From contig JAZDSV010000039.1 in assembly GCA_036784855.1 (NCBI GenBank), forward strand, positions 82,756 through 146,755: a DNA stretch of 64,000 bases. The letters are read 5' to 3'. Made by a program: the position numbers and the translations under genes. The DNA is from Aphelidium insulamus. Its lineage: Eukaryota; Aphelidiomycota; Aphelidea; Aphelidiaceae. The stretch's first letter is position 1. Every line of letters begins with the position of its first letter. The notes beneath the pieces were generated by a model. The model was not told where the DNA came from, did no database searches, and worked only from the letters and a program-made list of their open reading frames with translations. Below, in pieces: positions 53,764-64,000 of the stretch.

Positions 53764-56258
53764 ATGCCCAACCCGATCTACGAGAATGAGCAGCTGATCT
53801 CGCAGCCGTCTGGCGACTACATTGTCGTATGTTCACAATGATTGATATCCACTGTCCATTACTAGTGGCTGACACCTTCACTAGCTGGACATTGCCGGCA
53901 ACAAGACCGCGGGCAAGGACGTGTTTGCCGAGGACATGGCCCAGGGTGAAACGGTGCTTAAGGAGTTCCACGTGAATCTGCGCCCGCCCGTTGTGCGCAA
54001 CTTGTTCCACTACTACGTGATGTGTGTCTTGACACTGGTAATATCTCTTGCCGCCATGATAATATGATGATGATTATTATCTAACTAACTCACTGCCTGA
54101 CAGGGTCTGTACTACGTGTACATCCACTACATGGGCTGCTGCCGTCCCAAGGCCATCAACACTCGTCGCGCCAAGCTGATCCTGACCTCCTTTGGCCGGT
54201 GTGTAGACCTACTCCACTATACTACTTCAGAAACCTTAACGTTCACAGCCTGGGCGTGTGGTACACGGACGTGCACGGGCGCCAGGAGAAGGGAACGCGC
54301 GGCTACCGCACAATTAGCGCGCTCACCAAAATTTCGTGGTTCGTCGTTGCCGTTTGTTTGTTTGTTTCAGTGTTGTCATGACAACGCCGCTCAGGTTCAA
54401 AGTGGCCGACATTTCCCACATTCAGCACTATCACTACGTCAAGCGCATCACCGAGTTCTTTTGCTTCAAGACCAGTACGTTTGTGTCGTAGTTGTCAGCG
54501 TTTAATTATGTTCTTACACAACTGTGCAGACAACTGGGAATCGTCGCTGCGCATCTTTTTCGGTGTGTTCCCCGACCAGGCCCTGTGCGACGCGTACAAC
54601 ATGCGTCTGGCCGTCCCCAAGTCGGTATGTATTAGCACTGAATGATAGACTCTACTTTAGACTTTACTCTTTAATAAATACTAACCACTCATTAGATCTC
54701 CATGTCGGCCACTCTTCTGCCAGCGGATATCGCCACGTATTTCTCCGTGACTGGATACATGACCCGCATGACACAGAGTGTGGCGTTCCTGTTCCGCAAA
54801 ACAATGTCCACCATCGGCATCATGTTCCTGGATGACTCTACCATGCTGGAGGTGTTCAGCAGCAATCTGGACGAGCAGCGCACCGATCCCGAGGCCGCGT
54901 TCCAGGAGCTGTTGGAGTTGCAGCGCACACTGCTGGCCGCCAAGCGTCCGCTTTCGGTACTCAGCAGCGACACCCAGACCACCTCCATCAAACTGGTGAA
55001 TGAGCGTGTCAAGCTGGTGGACGACAATGTCGCCCATCTGGAGCAGGCCAAGATCGCCATGTGTGCCGGCGAGCGCTTCCTGGATGCATTTACCTACGAG
55101 GTCGGCTGGACGCTGTCCGAGATCCTGATGACCATCCTGACGTGCGGCATCTACTGGGTGGCGGTTGTGCGTTTCCGTCACGGACTCAAGTCCGCGATTG
55201 TCGTGTCCAACTACCGGCTGTTTGAGATCAGCCAGGACCTGACGCCCGGTTTCTGCTCCGAGGGAGGCAAGTGTAGTGATTTGATATTATCGTTGGATTT
55301 TTTTCTAATATTAATAGATAACTTTACATTCGTGGTGCGCTCCTGGTTCTTGGGCGGTTTGGACACGGGTGTGGTGGCGCGTGAAAAGTACGCTGTGTGG
55401 ACCGAGATGCAGATGCAGTACGGCGCGCTGCGTGTCCAGCCGTTCATCAAGCTCGGCTGGTTCGAGACTCTGTTCACCGGTATCAACGAGACGCTGGCCA
55501 CCCGGGCCAAACGCTTCCTGATGCTGTTCTCGGCGTCCACCAGCTTCCCGGCGGTGTTCCAGCAGAACGCCCAGCTGCCCGTGCCACAGTCGGTCAGCGA
55601 GGACTTTAAGCTGATGCCCGGCGAGAAGATGGTCGGCTACATTGACGTGTCCAGCGCGTTCAACGGGTGCAACGTGGGCGGCTGCCAGCCACCGACACTG
55701 ATCAGCCAGCTGCTGTCCTGCGGCAAGTTCCCCATGTCCATCTTCCAGGACCTGGCCGTCACCAGCCACCGCCTGCTGGCCAGTGCCTCGGCGCTGAACA
55801 AGCCGCTGTGCCTGGAATCGTGCCTGACGCCCAACTACAAGTTCTACTTTTGGTCCTCGCTGTCCAGTCGCTACCTAATTGGCGCGCAGACCCGCGGCGA
55901 CGTGACCATCATGGAGAACTGTCTGACCACGTGGTGCGGCCCGTGCTTTGGCTGTACCGGCGCCACCGCCCAGTCTAGTTTCTCGCTGGCCTACGCGTTC
56001 AATACGGCCGCCAAGGGATTCCCCATCTCTATCACGCAGGGCCAGAAGAACGCCAGCAAGGGTCTGTTGGAGTCGGACGAGCTGAACAACATCCGCCACA
56101 CCATCAGCCAGAACCAGGCGTTGCAGTCGCAGCGCGCGGAACAGCAGGCGGCTGCTGCCAGTGCCGAGGGTTCGGCGGCCAAGCATGCACCGTTCGAGTT
56201 GCCGCCCTCTTACGGAACACCCAGCGCACCCGTCAAGTCGGGCGACACCAAGCAGTGA
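53764..56258 (+). CDS. Large multi-span membrane protein of unknown family
   Basis: Eight exons: 53764-53826, 53885-54037, 54104-54198, 54249-54335, 54395-54474, 54530-54624, 54696-55272, 55318-56258; 696 residues. Hydrophobic segments include FHYYVMCVLTLGLYYVYIHY near residue 65, GWTLSEILMTILTCGIYWVA near 340, and possibly LATRAKRFLMLFSASTSF. Cytosolic-looking modules are RRAKLILTSFGRLGVWYTDV and ADISHIQHYHYVKRITEFFC. A Cys-rich region follows (GCNVGGCQPP, CGPCFGCTG), then a Gln/Ala-rich helix and a Pro-rich tail (FELPPSYGTPSAPV). The last intron (55273-55317, 45 nt) is a multiple of three with no stop, so it is easily missed. A polyadenylation-like aataaa lies near 56338. Confidence 0.8.
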
Positions 56259-56667
56259 TCGGTGCTTGGCGCCGGTTGCCGTAGTCGTACAACAGCCGTG
56301 TGGGTCTTTATCTGCGGCTATCCCCATTGGCTCTTTTAATAAATATAGCTTCTAGAAGTTACTGTCTGTCACAAGTAGATCTATCGATCTATAGCGTACA
56401 TAGGATGTAAGCACTGTTAACCTTTTGTATTAACCTTCAATTTTGGATCTGAATCTATGGAGCTGAAGGTGAATTCCAATACCGTACATTGTATGTGGCA
56501 ATAAAGCTTCAACTAAACCGATCAATCAGTCGCCGTGATAAAGCCTCAGAATAGTGCATACCATGTGGCCTTCTAGCTTCTGGCAAGTGAGAATGTCCAT
56601 CTGTTAAACTTGCCAAATCAAACCACTAAATACTTGTATCTATGAATGTATATATATTCACATTAGG
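56259..56667. other. Intergenic region between convergent genes
   Basis: 3' UTR space of the membrane protein (aataaa near 56338) and of the minus-strand coiled-coil gene. No gene supported. Confidence 0.6.
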
Positions 56668-57980
56668 TTAGGACCGTGCACGTCGCCGATGGAATGCCAG
56701 AAAGTTGGGCGCCATTGCTTGCAGCGAACTGAACGGCAGCATAATCAGTGACAGCGCCAAATTGGCCAACACTTCCATAATATCCACATTCGCGTCCTCG
56801 GAGGCTGACGGAGATTCCAGACCAGGCGTCGGCACACATGCCAGCCCGACTGATGCGCGCCGAGATTCTGATACATTTGTCAGTGCCGTTGTTGTGTCAG
56901 CTGTGCCGCAACGACGACCAAACTCGAACGGAGGCGGCGACTTTATCGTGATGGGCGACGTGGGAGACATTGCAACTCGGGTGCGTGACACAAGCGTGGT
57001 GCGGTACAGTCGCAGAGCGGCAGCATCATGATCATCAGTGCCGGCGAGAGTTGCCTCCCCGGCTGCATCAACAAACAGCACGCCGGCACCCACCAGCGCC
57101 ACCTCCACTTCGTGACTGAGTTCATCATACCGCTGTTTCAACTGCCGGTACTTTGCCCGCCAGAACGCGGCGTCTCCGTTGTCAATGTCGCTTTCGGCGG
57201 CGTCTGTCTGGGTGCTGACGTGAGACACCGCAGCCGCGGCAATGGTCATGGTGGATATTTCAGTCACGGGAGATCCACCCGCGTCACTGCCGACACTCTG
57301 CCTGTGCTGGCGCGCCATTCTTTGCAGCTGTCGCCGAAGGTGGGCGAACTGTTCCTGCGAGTCTGCCAGCTGCGACGCCTGCTGCTCCACCAGTGTCTCC
57401 AGCGATGATATGCGCTGGGTGGCGCGCAATATTTGGGTGTGGCGCGGTGCGTCCAGCGTGCATGCCTGCAGCCGTGCCTGCAGTTCGGCGTTCATCGCCT
57501 CCAAGTGCTGGATGTGTTGCCGGTCCGCGGATAGCATAGCCTCTGCACTCGTCACTGGCTGCGGGGATGGTATCGGGATGTTGTCAGCCGTTTGCGGCGT
57601 CACTTGCTTGCCATCCATCAGGGCGCCCGTGAATGACGGTGACTGCGCAGTAGTGTCTCCGCGGACAGAGCCGGTGCCAATGAGAAGCGATTCGAGCAGT
57701 TGGTTGCGCTGCAACAGTCGCTGACCCAGCTCGGCCGCCAGCTCCAAGTCTACGGAGTAAAGTAAATGAGTATACAAGAGCGGGTATTCATGGCTGTCCA
57801 CGCACCGTGCTCCTTGTCGGCGAGTTGGTGTCGCAGCGAGTCGCACTGTTGCAGCAGGGCAGAGACGTCGCCATCCGAGTCATGGGTGGGCGAGAGAGAC
57901 CTTGTCTGCACCGAGCTGGACTTTACCAGCATATGAACTGTCTGTCTGGGTGTGAAGGAGTGCACTTGGACGTCTCTCAC
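56668..57980 (-). CDS. Coiled-coil adaptor-like protein with C-terminal hydrophobic segment
   Basis: Exons 57980-57806 and 57749-56668, 56-nt GT-AG intron, phase 1; about 418 residues (a Met at 57932 is also possible). Coiled coils: SALLQQCDSLRHQLADKEHD, LELAAELGQRLLQRNQLLES, HIQHLEAMNAELQARLQ, RISSLETLVEQQASQLADSQ, KYRQLKQRYDELSHEVEVAL. The DLELAAELG..LL..N block resembles the N-terminal coiled coil of BICD-related/HAP1-type transport adaptors. The C-terminus has VLANLALSLIMLPFSSLQ, a possible membrane anchor or amphipathic helix. Family assignment tentative. Confidence 0.7.
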
Positions 57981-58733
57981 AACAGCAGGTGTGCGGTTTC
58001 TGCTCTTTACAATTGCGGAGAACTCTCTGCAGAAGGCCGGTTTTGCAGTTTACGAACTTCATTTGCATCACAACGTTACGTGATTGGCTGGCGTCAAGTA
58101 GCAGTCACGTGAAGGCCTTAATCATCATGTATTGCAGATTTTATTTCTCTACAGTATGTATGCCGCTTTGGATCTACATATGTGTAGGTGTCGCATATCT
58201 ATATTTTATTTTTCTATAAGGCTGCATCGCATGTATGCCATGTCGTATATGTGCTTGTTAGAAGCCGCTTAATTTCTGAACAATTCGGGTTACGCAAACA
58301 TATGATACCTGCGATAAAAAGTGGATTAGAAAACAAACGTGGTAACTTGTAACTTATTAGCTCTATCGGGAGACAGTTGGATTTGCCGTTAACATGCTGT
58401 GTGCAATACTTATATAATTAGTGCCTGTAGATTACTGATTCCTTAACATACCAGATCACTCTGGCAGCTAATAAATAAAGCTGGACCTAGTCGGCCATGC
58501 AATCCAGGTCTAGCATCTCTAACCCATTTTCTGGTAACACTTTAACTTTTGAGGTATATATGTAGTTGTGTACAAGAAAGCATTATGTATTATGGCTATC
58601 AATATCGGGACAAAGTACATATACACAGCGTACAATGCAAACAGCGCCCAGCCGGGAGCCCTGCTGCCTACATAGAGCATTGCGGGCAATCTTGTTGTAC
58701 ACACACTTGCTGCTATTGCACACTGAGGAGTAC
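57981..58733. other. Intergenic region, divergent promoters
   Basis: About 750 bp between the coiled-coil gene (minus) and the thioesterase gene (plus). No coding signal supported. A CCAAT-type box on the minus strand (gattggctgg, about 58082-58091) would suit the coiled-coil gene. Confidence 0.5.
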
Positions 58734-59826
58734 ATGGCTGTGAGCACCTCAACAATCACTGCCGCTACTCCGACAACAATGGTGGACACGCAAATCATTG
58801 TGAAGGCCGCGGCATCGGCGCGACACAGCGCCTCCGTCATCTTCCTGCACGGTCGGTATACACATGTCAACTGATGCCTTATTTTTGTCGATGATAATAG
58901 CTCAACAGGGCTGGGCGACAGCGGGCATGGATGGGCCCCAGTGGGTGAGATGCTTGGCCGCGTACTCCCCCACGTGCGCTTCATCTTTCCGCACGCGTGC
59001 GTCTCTATTCCACTATATCTCATCGAACATGCTCACATATTCCATCTGCCAACAGGTCAGAGCAGCGCGTCACTATTAACGGTGGAATGCGCATGCCCAG
59101 TTGGTATGGTATGTGCACTGCCATTTCTTGTATCTCCCAGACCATACCACATCTCTCTCAACTCTCTCAGACATTCGTGGCCCACTGTCACCCAGTGGCC
59201 GTGGCAGTGCCGACGCGTGGCTGGAACACGAGGATGCAGCCGGTCTGGAAGTGTCTCGCACGCGCGGCAAGTTGTTATTGTTGATCTCTTCTTCACAGTA
59301 TAACTGACTCTGCAGTCTTGTCGTTGATAAAGCAAGAAGTTGATGCCGGGGTGCCCACGGAGAGAATTGTTCTTGGTGGCTTCTCGCAGGGCGGTGCAGT
59401 TACGCTGTACACCATGCTGCAGTCGCTAGACGTGAAGCTGGCCGGCTTTGTAGTGCTTTCATCGTATTTGCCATGCGCCAAGCACCTGCAATCTGTCAGT
59501 GCCATTATTGTTATCATTATGACTATTATTTTCCATCTGTGATGACTGCTGATAATACCTGATCATTATAGATTGTGAAGGAGCAGCCAGAAGAAAAGTT
59601 CATCAATCGCAACACTCCGCTGTTTATGGCGCACGGCCACCAGGATCCAGTGATACCGTTCAAGTACGCGGAACTGTCGGCGGCACTGCTGCAAAAGCCG
59701 CCCATTTTCCTCTCCAACATGACGTGGAAATCGTATGCCGGAATGCAGCACAGCACCTGCAACGAGGAGATGCGGGAGCTGGCCTCATTCCTCAGCCGTG
59801 TCATTCCTCCTCCTCCTCAACAATAG
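58734..59826 (+). CDS. LYPLA1: Acyl-protein thioesterase / lysophospholipase-like hydrolase
   Basis: Alpha/beta hydrolase that depalmitoylates cytosolic proteins. Exons 58734-58851, 58909-58996, 59056-59108, 59171-59266, 59316-59494 and 59572-59826; 262 residues. Motifs: SASVIFLHGLGDSGHGW, LPHVRFIFPHA, VTINGGMRMPSWYDI, TERIVLGGFSQGGAVTLYTM (nucleophile Ser in GFSQGG), VVLSSYLP, PLFMAHGHQDPVIPFKYA (Asp) and SYAGMQHSTCNEEM (His). The triad is complete. The intron 59267-59315 begins GCAAGT; the GT alternative shifts the frame out of VLSLIKQEV. An N-terminal Thr/Ser extension of about 25 residues is added. Confidence 0.94.
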
Positions 59827-59880
59827 CCATTATATTATTTATAAGATAAAGCATAAATTATCTCCGTGAAGTATAAGTGT

Positions 59881-61156
59881 CTAGGCTCTATTAGTGCCGG
59901 CCACGCAGTCCATGGTGGTGAGTATGGAGAGTGTCGGTGCAGGCACCAGTGGATAGTTGCACTCGTCTTCCAGCAATTCTGCCAGCGCCTTGCGGAGATT
60001 GGCATATCGTTTGTCGGGAAATTCTATGCACAGTTAAATGTCTCCACACACATAATCAATGTATGGCATACCTTTGGCAGTGAGCCAGTCATAGGGCAAG
60101 TGCACCAGGCCAACTGTGGAATCGAGATCTTCAGCGACAGTTTGTGCAGGCAGTGTCTCCTCGTTGTTTCTAGCTGCGGTGGACTGGCGAACATGAACAC
60201 GCTCCACGGCAGATGCAGGTTTAGACATCACAGCCGAAACATCCCCGGCTCTGTGCGCGACACTACTCGGCTGCACAGGCATACTTCCCGAACGGACGGC
60301 GCGGTTAGTGATTGCGACGTTGAGTAGACGCGATACAACTTCACTGTCGGCGGCGGCGGCAGCCGAGTTGGCTGTCGTGACCGGTGTCATACCGCCGCGT
60401 GACAGCGCCTGTGACACGGATGTGCGGCGCGTGGATGGCGCTGAGCGGCCGGGCAGTTCGGGTGCACTACCGTTCGCAGATGAGGTGGATGCTCGGCGTT
60501 CCAGCTGGGAGAGCAGGGCGTCGATATTTCGTCCATCAGGCGTAGACAGAGTGCTGGATGGGGCAGCTGAAGCCGTAGAGTCCCCAGTTGCGGCACGTGC
60601 GAATGGCGACAGAACCGACCGGCCTATTCATAGTTAGTGAGTGACTATGTCAGAGTGTGCACGACGTACGGCGCGGTGAGGCAACATTGCCGGGGGTGAT
60701 GGCAGTGTCGGTGTAAGTGGCTCCAAAGAATAACGCATCGCCCAGCGACGTCAGCACTTGCTGCACGTCTGGACTGACAAATGACTGCCGCTTCGCCTTG
60801 CTTGCATCCGCATCAGATGGCGGAGGCTGTGCCGGCTGCGGTTGAGATGCCGGCTGAGTGTTCACAGTTGTATTAGCGGTGACAGCAGCCACGGTGTCGG
60901 CCGTGATGGTGGTGGGAGATCTAGGTGTGGCAGGAGAGGCAGCCAGCACAGTTGGAGAGCGCGGTGTCAAGGTAGCAGCAGCTGCCGGGGGCTTTGACTG
61001 TGGCGCAGTCGACGCCGGACTTGCAGTGACAACGCGCATGCTGCGAAAGTGCGGGGGGACTTTGTTAGCAACAACTGTTGATAATACAGTCTGCCTGTGT
61101 ATGCACAACTCACAACTCACAAACTCTGCGTGGCCCACAATGGCATCCATCCACAT
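59881..61156 (-). CDS. Unrecognised Ala/Ser/Thr-rich protein
   Basis: Exons 61156-60670, 60623-60072 and 60023-59881; GT-AG introns of 46 and 48 nt, both phase 1; about 393 residues. Mostly low complexity (AAAATLTPRSPTVL, TANTTVNTQPASQPQPAQPP). Short ordered-looking pieces are SFVSPDVQQVLTSLGDALFF, GRNIDALLSQLERRAS, and a C-terminal conserved-looking block LVHLPYDWLTAKEFPDKRYA followed by NLRKALAELLEDECNYPLVP. No known domain identified. The 5' end is uncertain: an extra intron may precede the Met at 61042. The coiled/acidic C-terminus suggests a binding module. Confidence 0.6.
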
Positions 61157-61392
61157 TACCTCACCATTGTAAACGTTCCCATGCCGGATTCGATGAGGTC
61201 ATGCTTGCACTAAAACTTATATTAATCATTGCATTGGGCTGATGTCCAATGGGAACCTGCGCAAAGCTTGGAAGTCTCCCGGTATTCACGACTTGAATTT
61301 GTCTTCTCGGGTAAGATTTCCAGGGTCAGGGTCAGGGTTGCCGACAGTACATTGCACCGAACAGTGGACAATCAGATCACTCACAACGTTCA

Positions 61393-62519
61393 ATGATATC
61401 CTGGCGCGTGTTGGCACTTGCACCGCGGCACTCGGGTGTCGCCATCAGTGTGGGGGTCAGGTGTCGCGGCAAGCGTACATCGCCCGCAAAGCGTGCCGGT
61501 GCTGCCGCTCCCTTTCTCGCGGCAAATCGCACGCCCGCCACGCCGCGTCTCCCGCCCACGGCGCCAAACTTTTCTCTTTCGGGCGAGGTGGCCGCGGCCA
61601 CGGATGCAGCATCAGACACACAGCCCAAAGCGCATTTACCGCCCACATCCCGCACAGTCACCGCGCACGTCGCACCGGAAGCATCGCCGTGGACGCGGCC
61701 AGACACTGCACGGAACCGCAACACCACGCGGCCCACGCGGTCAGGGTTTGTCAACACACTGGACCCGGCGTATGACTCCACGTGGACACAGCAAGAGGAC
61801 GACGCCCTGCTGAACGCCATGCACAGCACCACCGAGGGCAAGTTGCGAGACTTTGCCGCCGTCACCGCGCGCTATCTGCCGCACAGACGCGCGCGCGATG
61901 TCCGCATGCGCTACATGACCGCGTTGAAGCCGCAGCACCTGCACGTGGACTCTGGCCGCGAGGTGCTGGCCATGCGCAGGCGGCACGGCGACTCGCTGCA
62001 AGAGATTGATGGGCGATGGTGCGTGGTGCCGCGCGGTTGGGCCACTCCACTGCCGTCGGAGCGTGTCTCGTCCCACGCGCAAGTCTCTGTCACTGCCACC
62101 GACGGCAGCCTGGTGGCCAAGGGAGACAGTAGTGCGGAAACATTGCCGGGTATTTATACTTTTCATTACAAAGCTATCCATGTCTCACGTGGATAGGAAT
62201 GCACGTACAGCGCAGTCACCGTGACATTGGACTGACGGCGCTGGACTATGCGACACAGTGCGTTGTGGAAGCGGAACAGGCGCGGCAACTACGCCTCCAA
62301 ACTGATGCTGAACACCGACGCATTGTGGGTCTGGGACGCGCTGCAGGCCAGCTGGTGGAGGAGCGCGCGGCATGGACTATGGAAGAAGATCTGTGTCTGC
62401 GGGAAGCGTACGAGGTGCATGGCACATCTTGGGATGGTGTGGCGCACAGTCTGCGTGCAAAACGCCGCACTCCACTGGAATGCCGTCAACGTCTGGAGCA
62501 GCTGTGCGCGCAGCCATAG
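61393..62519 (+). CDS. Two-repeat Myb/SANT-domain protein
   Basis: Exons 61393-62149 and 62197-62519; 47-nt GT-AG intron, phase 1, acceptor at 62196 (ATAG); 359 residues. Two SANT/Myb-like repeats: STWTQQEDDALLNAMHSTTE followed by RARDVRMRYMTAL, and AAWTMEEDLCLREAYEVHGT followed by SWDGVAHSLRAKRRTPLECR. Both have the W..EED..L start and a C-terminal helix with R..R. Between them lies an Arg/Ala-rich coiled region. The N-terminus is basic and low complexity. Probably a nuclear DNA-binding or chromatin protein; target unknown. Confidence 0.8.
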
Positions 62520-62670
62520 TCCTCTAATGGCGAAAGAATAAAGCCTGGTGAGATTCATGTGGACAGTGTACTTAAAACTGTCGCTCCCCTATTGGCTGGG
62601 CACACGCAGGGACACATAAACCGGCATCCAGGGGTTGTACTTTGGCGCTAAAATATATTTCGCTGCCTCC

Positions 62671-63606
62671 ATGCGGCTCCAATTGCCACTACCGCTTGCG
62701 TGCGTGTTACACTTTGGTGTTGTGCTGGGAGTAGGCGATAAACAAGCTAGCAGACACGATTATGACGCGTCATCAATGGGCTACCGCACACATGTGGACC
62801 GTGCGGATGGTAATGGGTACCATATGGGCCGGCAAGTGACATCACCGAGAAGTGGCCTCGAGTTGACAATGTTAATGCCTGTGCGTGGAAATCGCCCCGG
62901 AATGCTAAACGTGCATGGCGACCGGGATAATGATGGAAAACACGTGCATTACAGCGCTCGCGGCAACCTCTATCAACTCTCCTCCCCACCGCCCCATTGC
63001 GACTTGGAAGAGTCATTGACAACATTTGCACATCTGTGCAATGCGTGTGCCACCGGAAACATTAAGATGGTAGTCGATATTATCCGCAATAGTCGGGGTG
63101 ACAATCTACTAATGCTTATCAACGGCTACAACACGGCAGGCATGACTCCGCTAATGATTGCAGCTGATTGTGGACATTCCGCAATTGTCTCCTATCTACT
63201 TTCACAGCCGGGCATCGAGCATGCGGCATTGTCACGCAATTTGTTTGGCCAGACTGCATTGCACTATGCGTGTTCTAGTGATTATGGTGTCGAAACGGAC
63301 AATTTGGGACGAATTAATGTCATCCGCATTCTTATCCACCATCACTCCGACTTGAACTATGTTCGACGGGCCTCGGATGAGCAGACTGCACTGTTGATGA
63401 GCGTTAACTCCAAGAATGAGGCTGCTGTTGAAGCTCTGGTTCCAGTTGATAATAGCCTGATAATACCGCGTGATGACTGGCGGTTTTACCAGGCATTTCA
63501 GTATGTCCGCACAGTCAATGCAGCTATATATCAGTTATTGACGGAGCGGCTGTCAGAAGTCGTGCTGTGTTGGCTCAATGCTCAATACCTATCTAATATT
63601 GCTTGA
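62671..63606 (+). CDS. Secreted ankyrin-repeat protein, separate subfamily
   Basis: Single exon, 311 residues. Signal peptide MRLQLPLPLACVLHFGVVLG, a His/Asp/Gly-rich mature N-terminus, then ankyrin repeats: TFAHLCNACATGNIKMVVDI, TAGMTPLMIAADCGHSAIVS, FGQTALHYACSS and ASDEQTALLMSVNSKNEAAV. It does not share the C-terminal domain of the 34406 family and has no intron, so it is a separate secreted ankyrin lineage. The Met at 62671 is chosen over 62635 because it places the hydrophobic leader at the N-terminus. Confidence 0.8.
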   Translation: MRLQLPLPLACVLHFGVVLGVGDKQASRHDYDASSMGYRTHVDRADGNGYHMGRQVTSPRSGLELTMLMPVRGNRPGMLNVHGDRDNDGKHVHYSARGNLYQLSSPPPHCDLEESLTTFAHLCNACATGNIKMVVDIIRNSRGDNLLMLINGYNTAGMTPLMIAADCGHSAIVSYLLSQPGIEHAALSRNLFGQTALHYACSSDYGVETDNLGRINVIRILIHHHSDLNYVRRASDEQTALLMSVNSKNEAAVEALVPVDNSLIIPRDDWRFYQAFQYVRTVNAAIYQLLTERLSEVVLCWLNAQYLSNIA

Positions 63607-64000
63607 AAACTCATGGACACATTGTCGTCTATAAAAATAGATTGTCATATTGAGTGGCCGTGCAGCTGTTTGCTGGCAGCTTCCCATATAAAACCATAGA
63701 CACGTAGCCAATTCTAGCTCCAATTTAACTCCAATTCTACATCCACATTTAACTATTTGATGAGCTCAGCGCATTTGCCGTCAGAAAACTTGATATCATC
63801 ATAGTACCATTTTTGCTGGAATTGCAATTGCAATCAATCTTCTCCAGCCATAAACAGGCTAAATGCTCCAAACGCAACCACTAGACAGCCTTGCAACCCA
63901 CTCTTCACATTAAATTAAATTGCCCACCTTTAAATTAAATTGTTCCAGAACTTTTGGTGGCTGTAAATTCCTTGGTCTTGTCCAAAATCAAGAAACCAGT
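63607..64000. other. AT-rich window end, nothing recognised
   Basis: No gene supported. A 13-bp direct repeat ttaaattaaattg occurs at about 63909-63921 and 63931-63943. Confidence 0.5.

Noticed and set aside
1..64000. CRISPR arrays, operons, ribosomal RNA or clear tRNA genes
   Set aside because: No regularly spaced repeats with spacers, introns are pervasive, and no rRNA or cloverleaf sequence was recognised by eye; a covariance-model scan would be needed to exclude tRNAs fully.

Overview
The window is nuclear DNA of a compact, intron-rich microbial eukaryote. Genes are split by short introns, mostly 41-62 nt with GT/GC...AG ends. Housekeeping genes are tightly packed and often head-to-head. 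The conserved products are eukaryotic: choline-phosphate cytidylyltransferase, cyclase-associated protein, HRD3/SEL1L, ERGIC3, C1D, PNO1, PCC1/LAGE3, MPC2, acyl-protein thioesterase, and a Hippo/MST kinase with its C-terminal SARAH segment. A Hippo kinase together with Crinkler-type NTPase/nuclease proteins and secreted ankyrin proteins fits a protist or early-diverging fungus on the opisthokont/amoebozoan side. I cannot name the species from sequence alone.

Layout. 1-9.1 kb is core: PCYT1 (-), an array of small secreted cysteine proteins, CAP (+) and HRD3 (-). 9.4-12.5 kb is accessory: a secreted protein, a kinase-tail fragment and a nuclease-kinase fusion. 12.7-22.4 kb is core: a MoCF-domain protein (-), MST kinase (+), ERGIC3 (+) and C1D (+). 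This block is interrupted at 14.45-17.37 kb by a 2.9-kb segment carrying repeats and a secreted Cys-rich gene, flanked by 0.6-kb direct repeats. 22.8-48 kb is a long accessory region: secreted ankyrin proteins and their wrecks on both strands, two Crinkler-type NTPases (one with a nuclease tail), a dead Penelope-type reverse transcriptase, and a five-copy array of a multi-membrane-span family with one intact member. PNO1 sits alone as a core gene inside it. 48-62.5 kb is core again: a coiled-coil protein, PCC1, a TKL kinase, a metallo-beta-lactamase-fold hydrolase, MPC2, a large membrane protein, a coiled-coil adaptor, a thioesterase, an unknown Ser/Ala-rich protein and a Myb protein. It is followed by another secreted ankyrin protein.

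Two themes stand out. First, splicing: about eight of roughly seventy introns I could place start with GC rather than GT, usually GCAAGT, and the MST kinase contains a 7-nt microexon. Second, the accessory blocks look like birth-and-death arsenals of secreted and effector-like genes, with every stage from intact copy to faint remnant visible. Retroposed A-tailed fragments with 9-bp target-site duplications show that a LINE-like machinery has been active.

All gene models come from reading splice signals, frame continuity and remembered family motifs. No search or transcript evidence was available.
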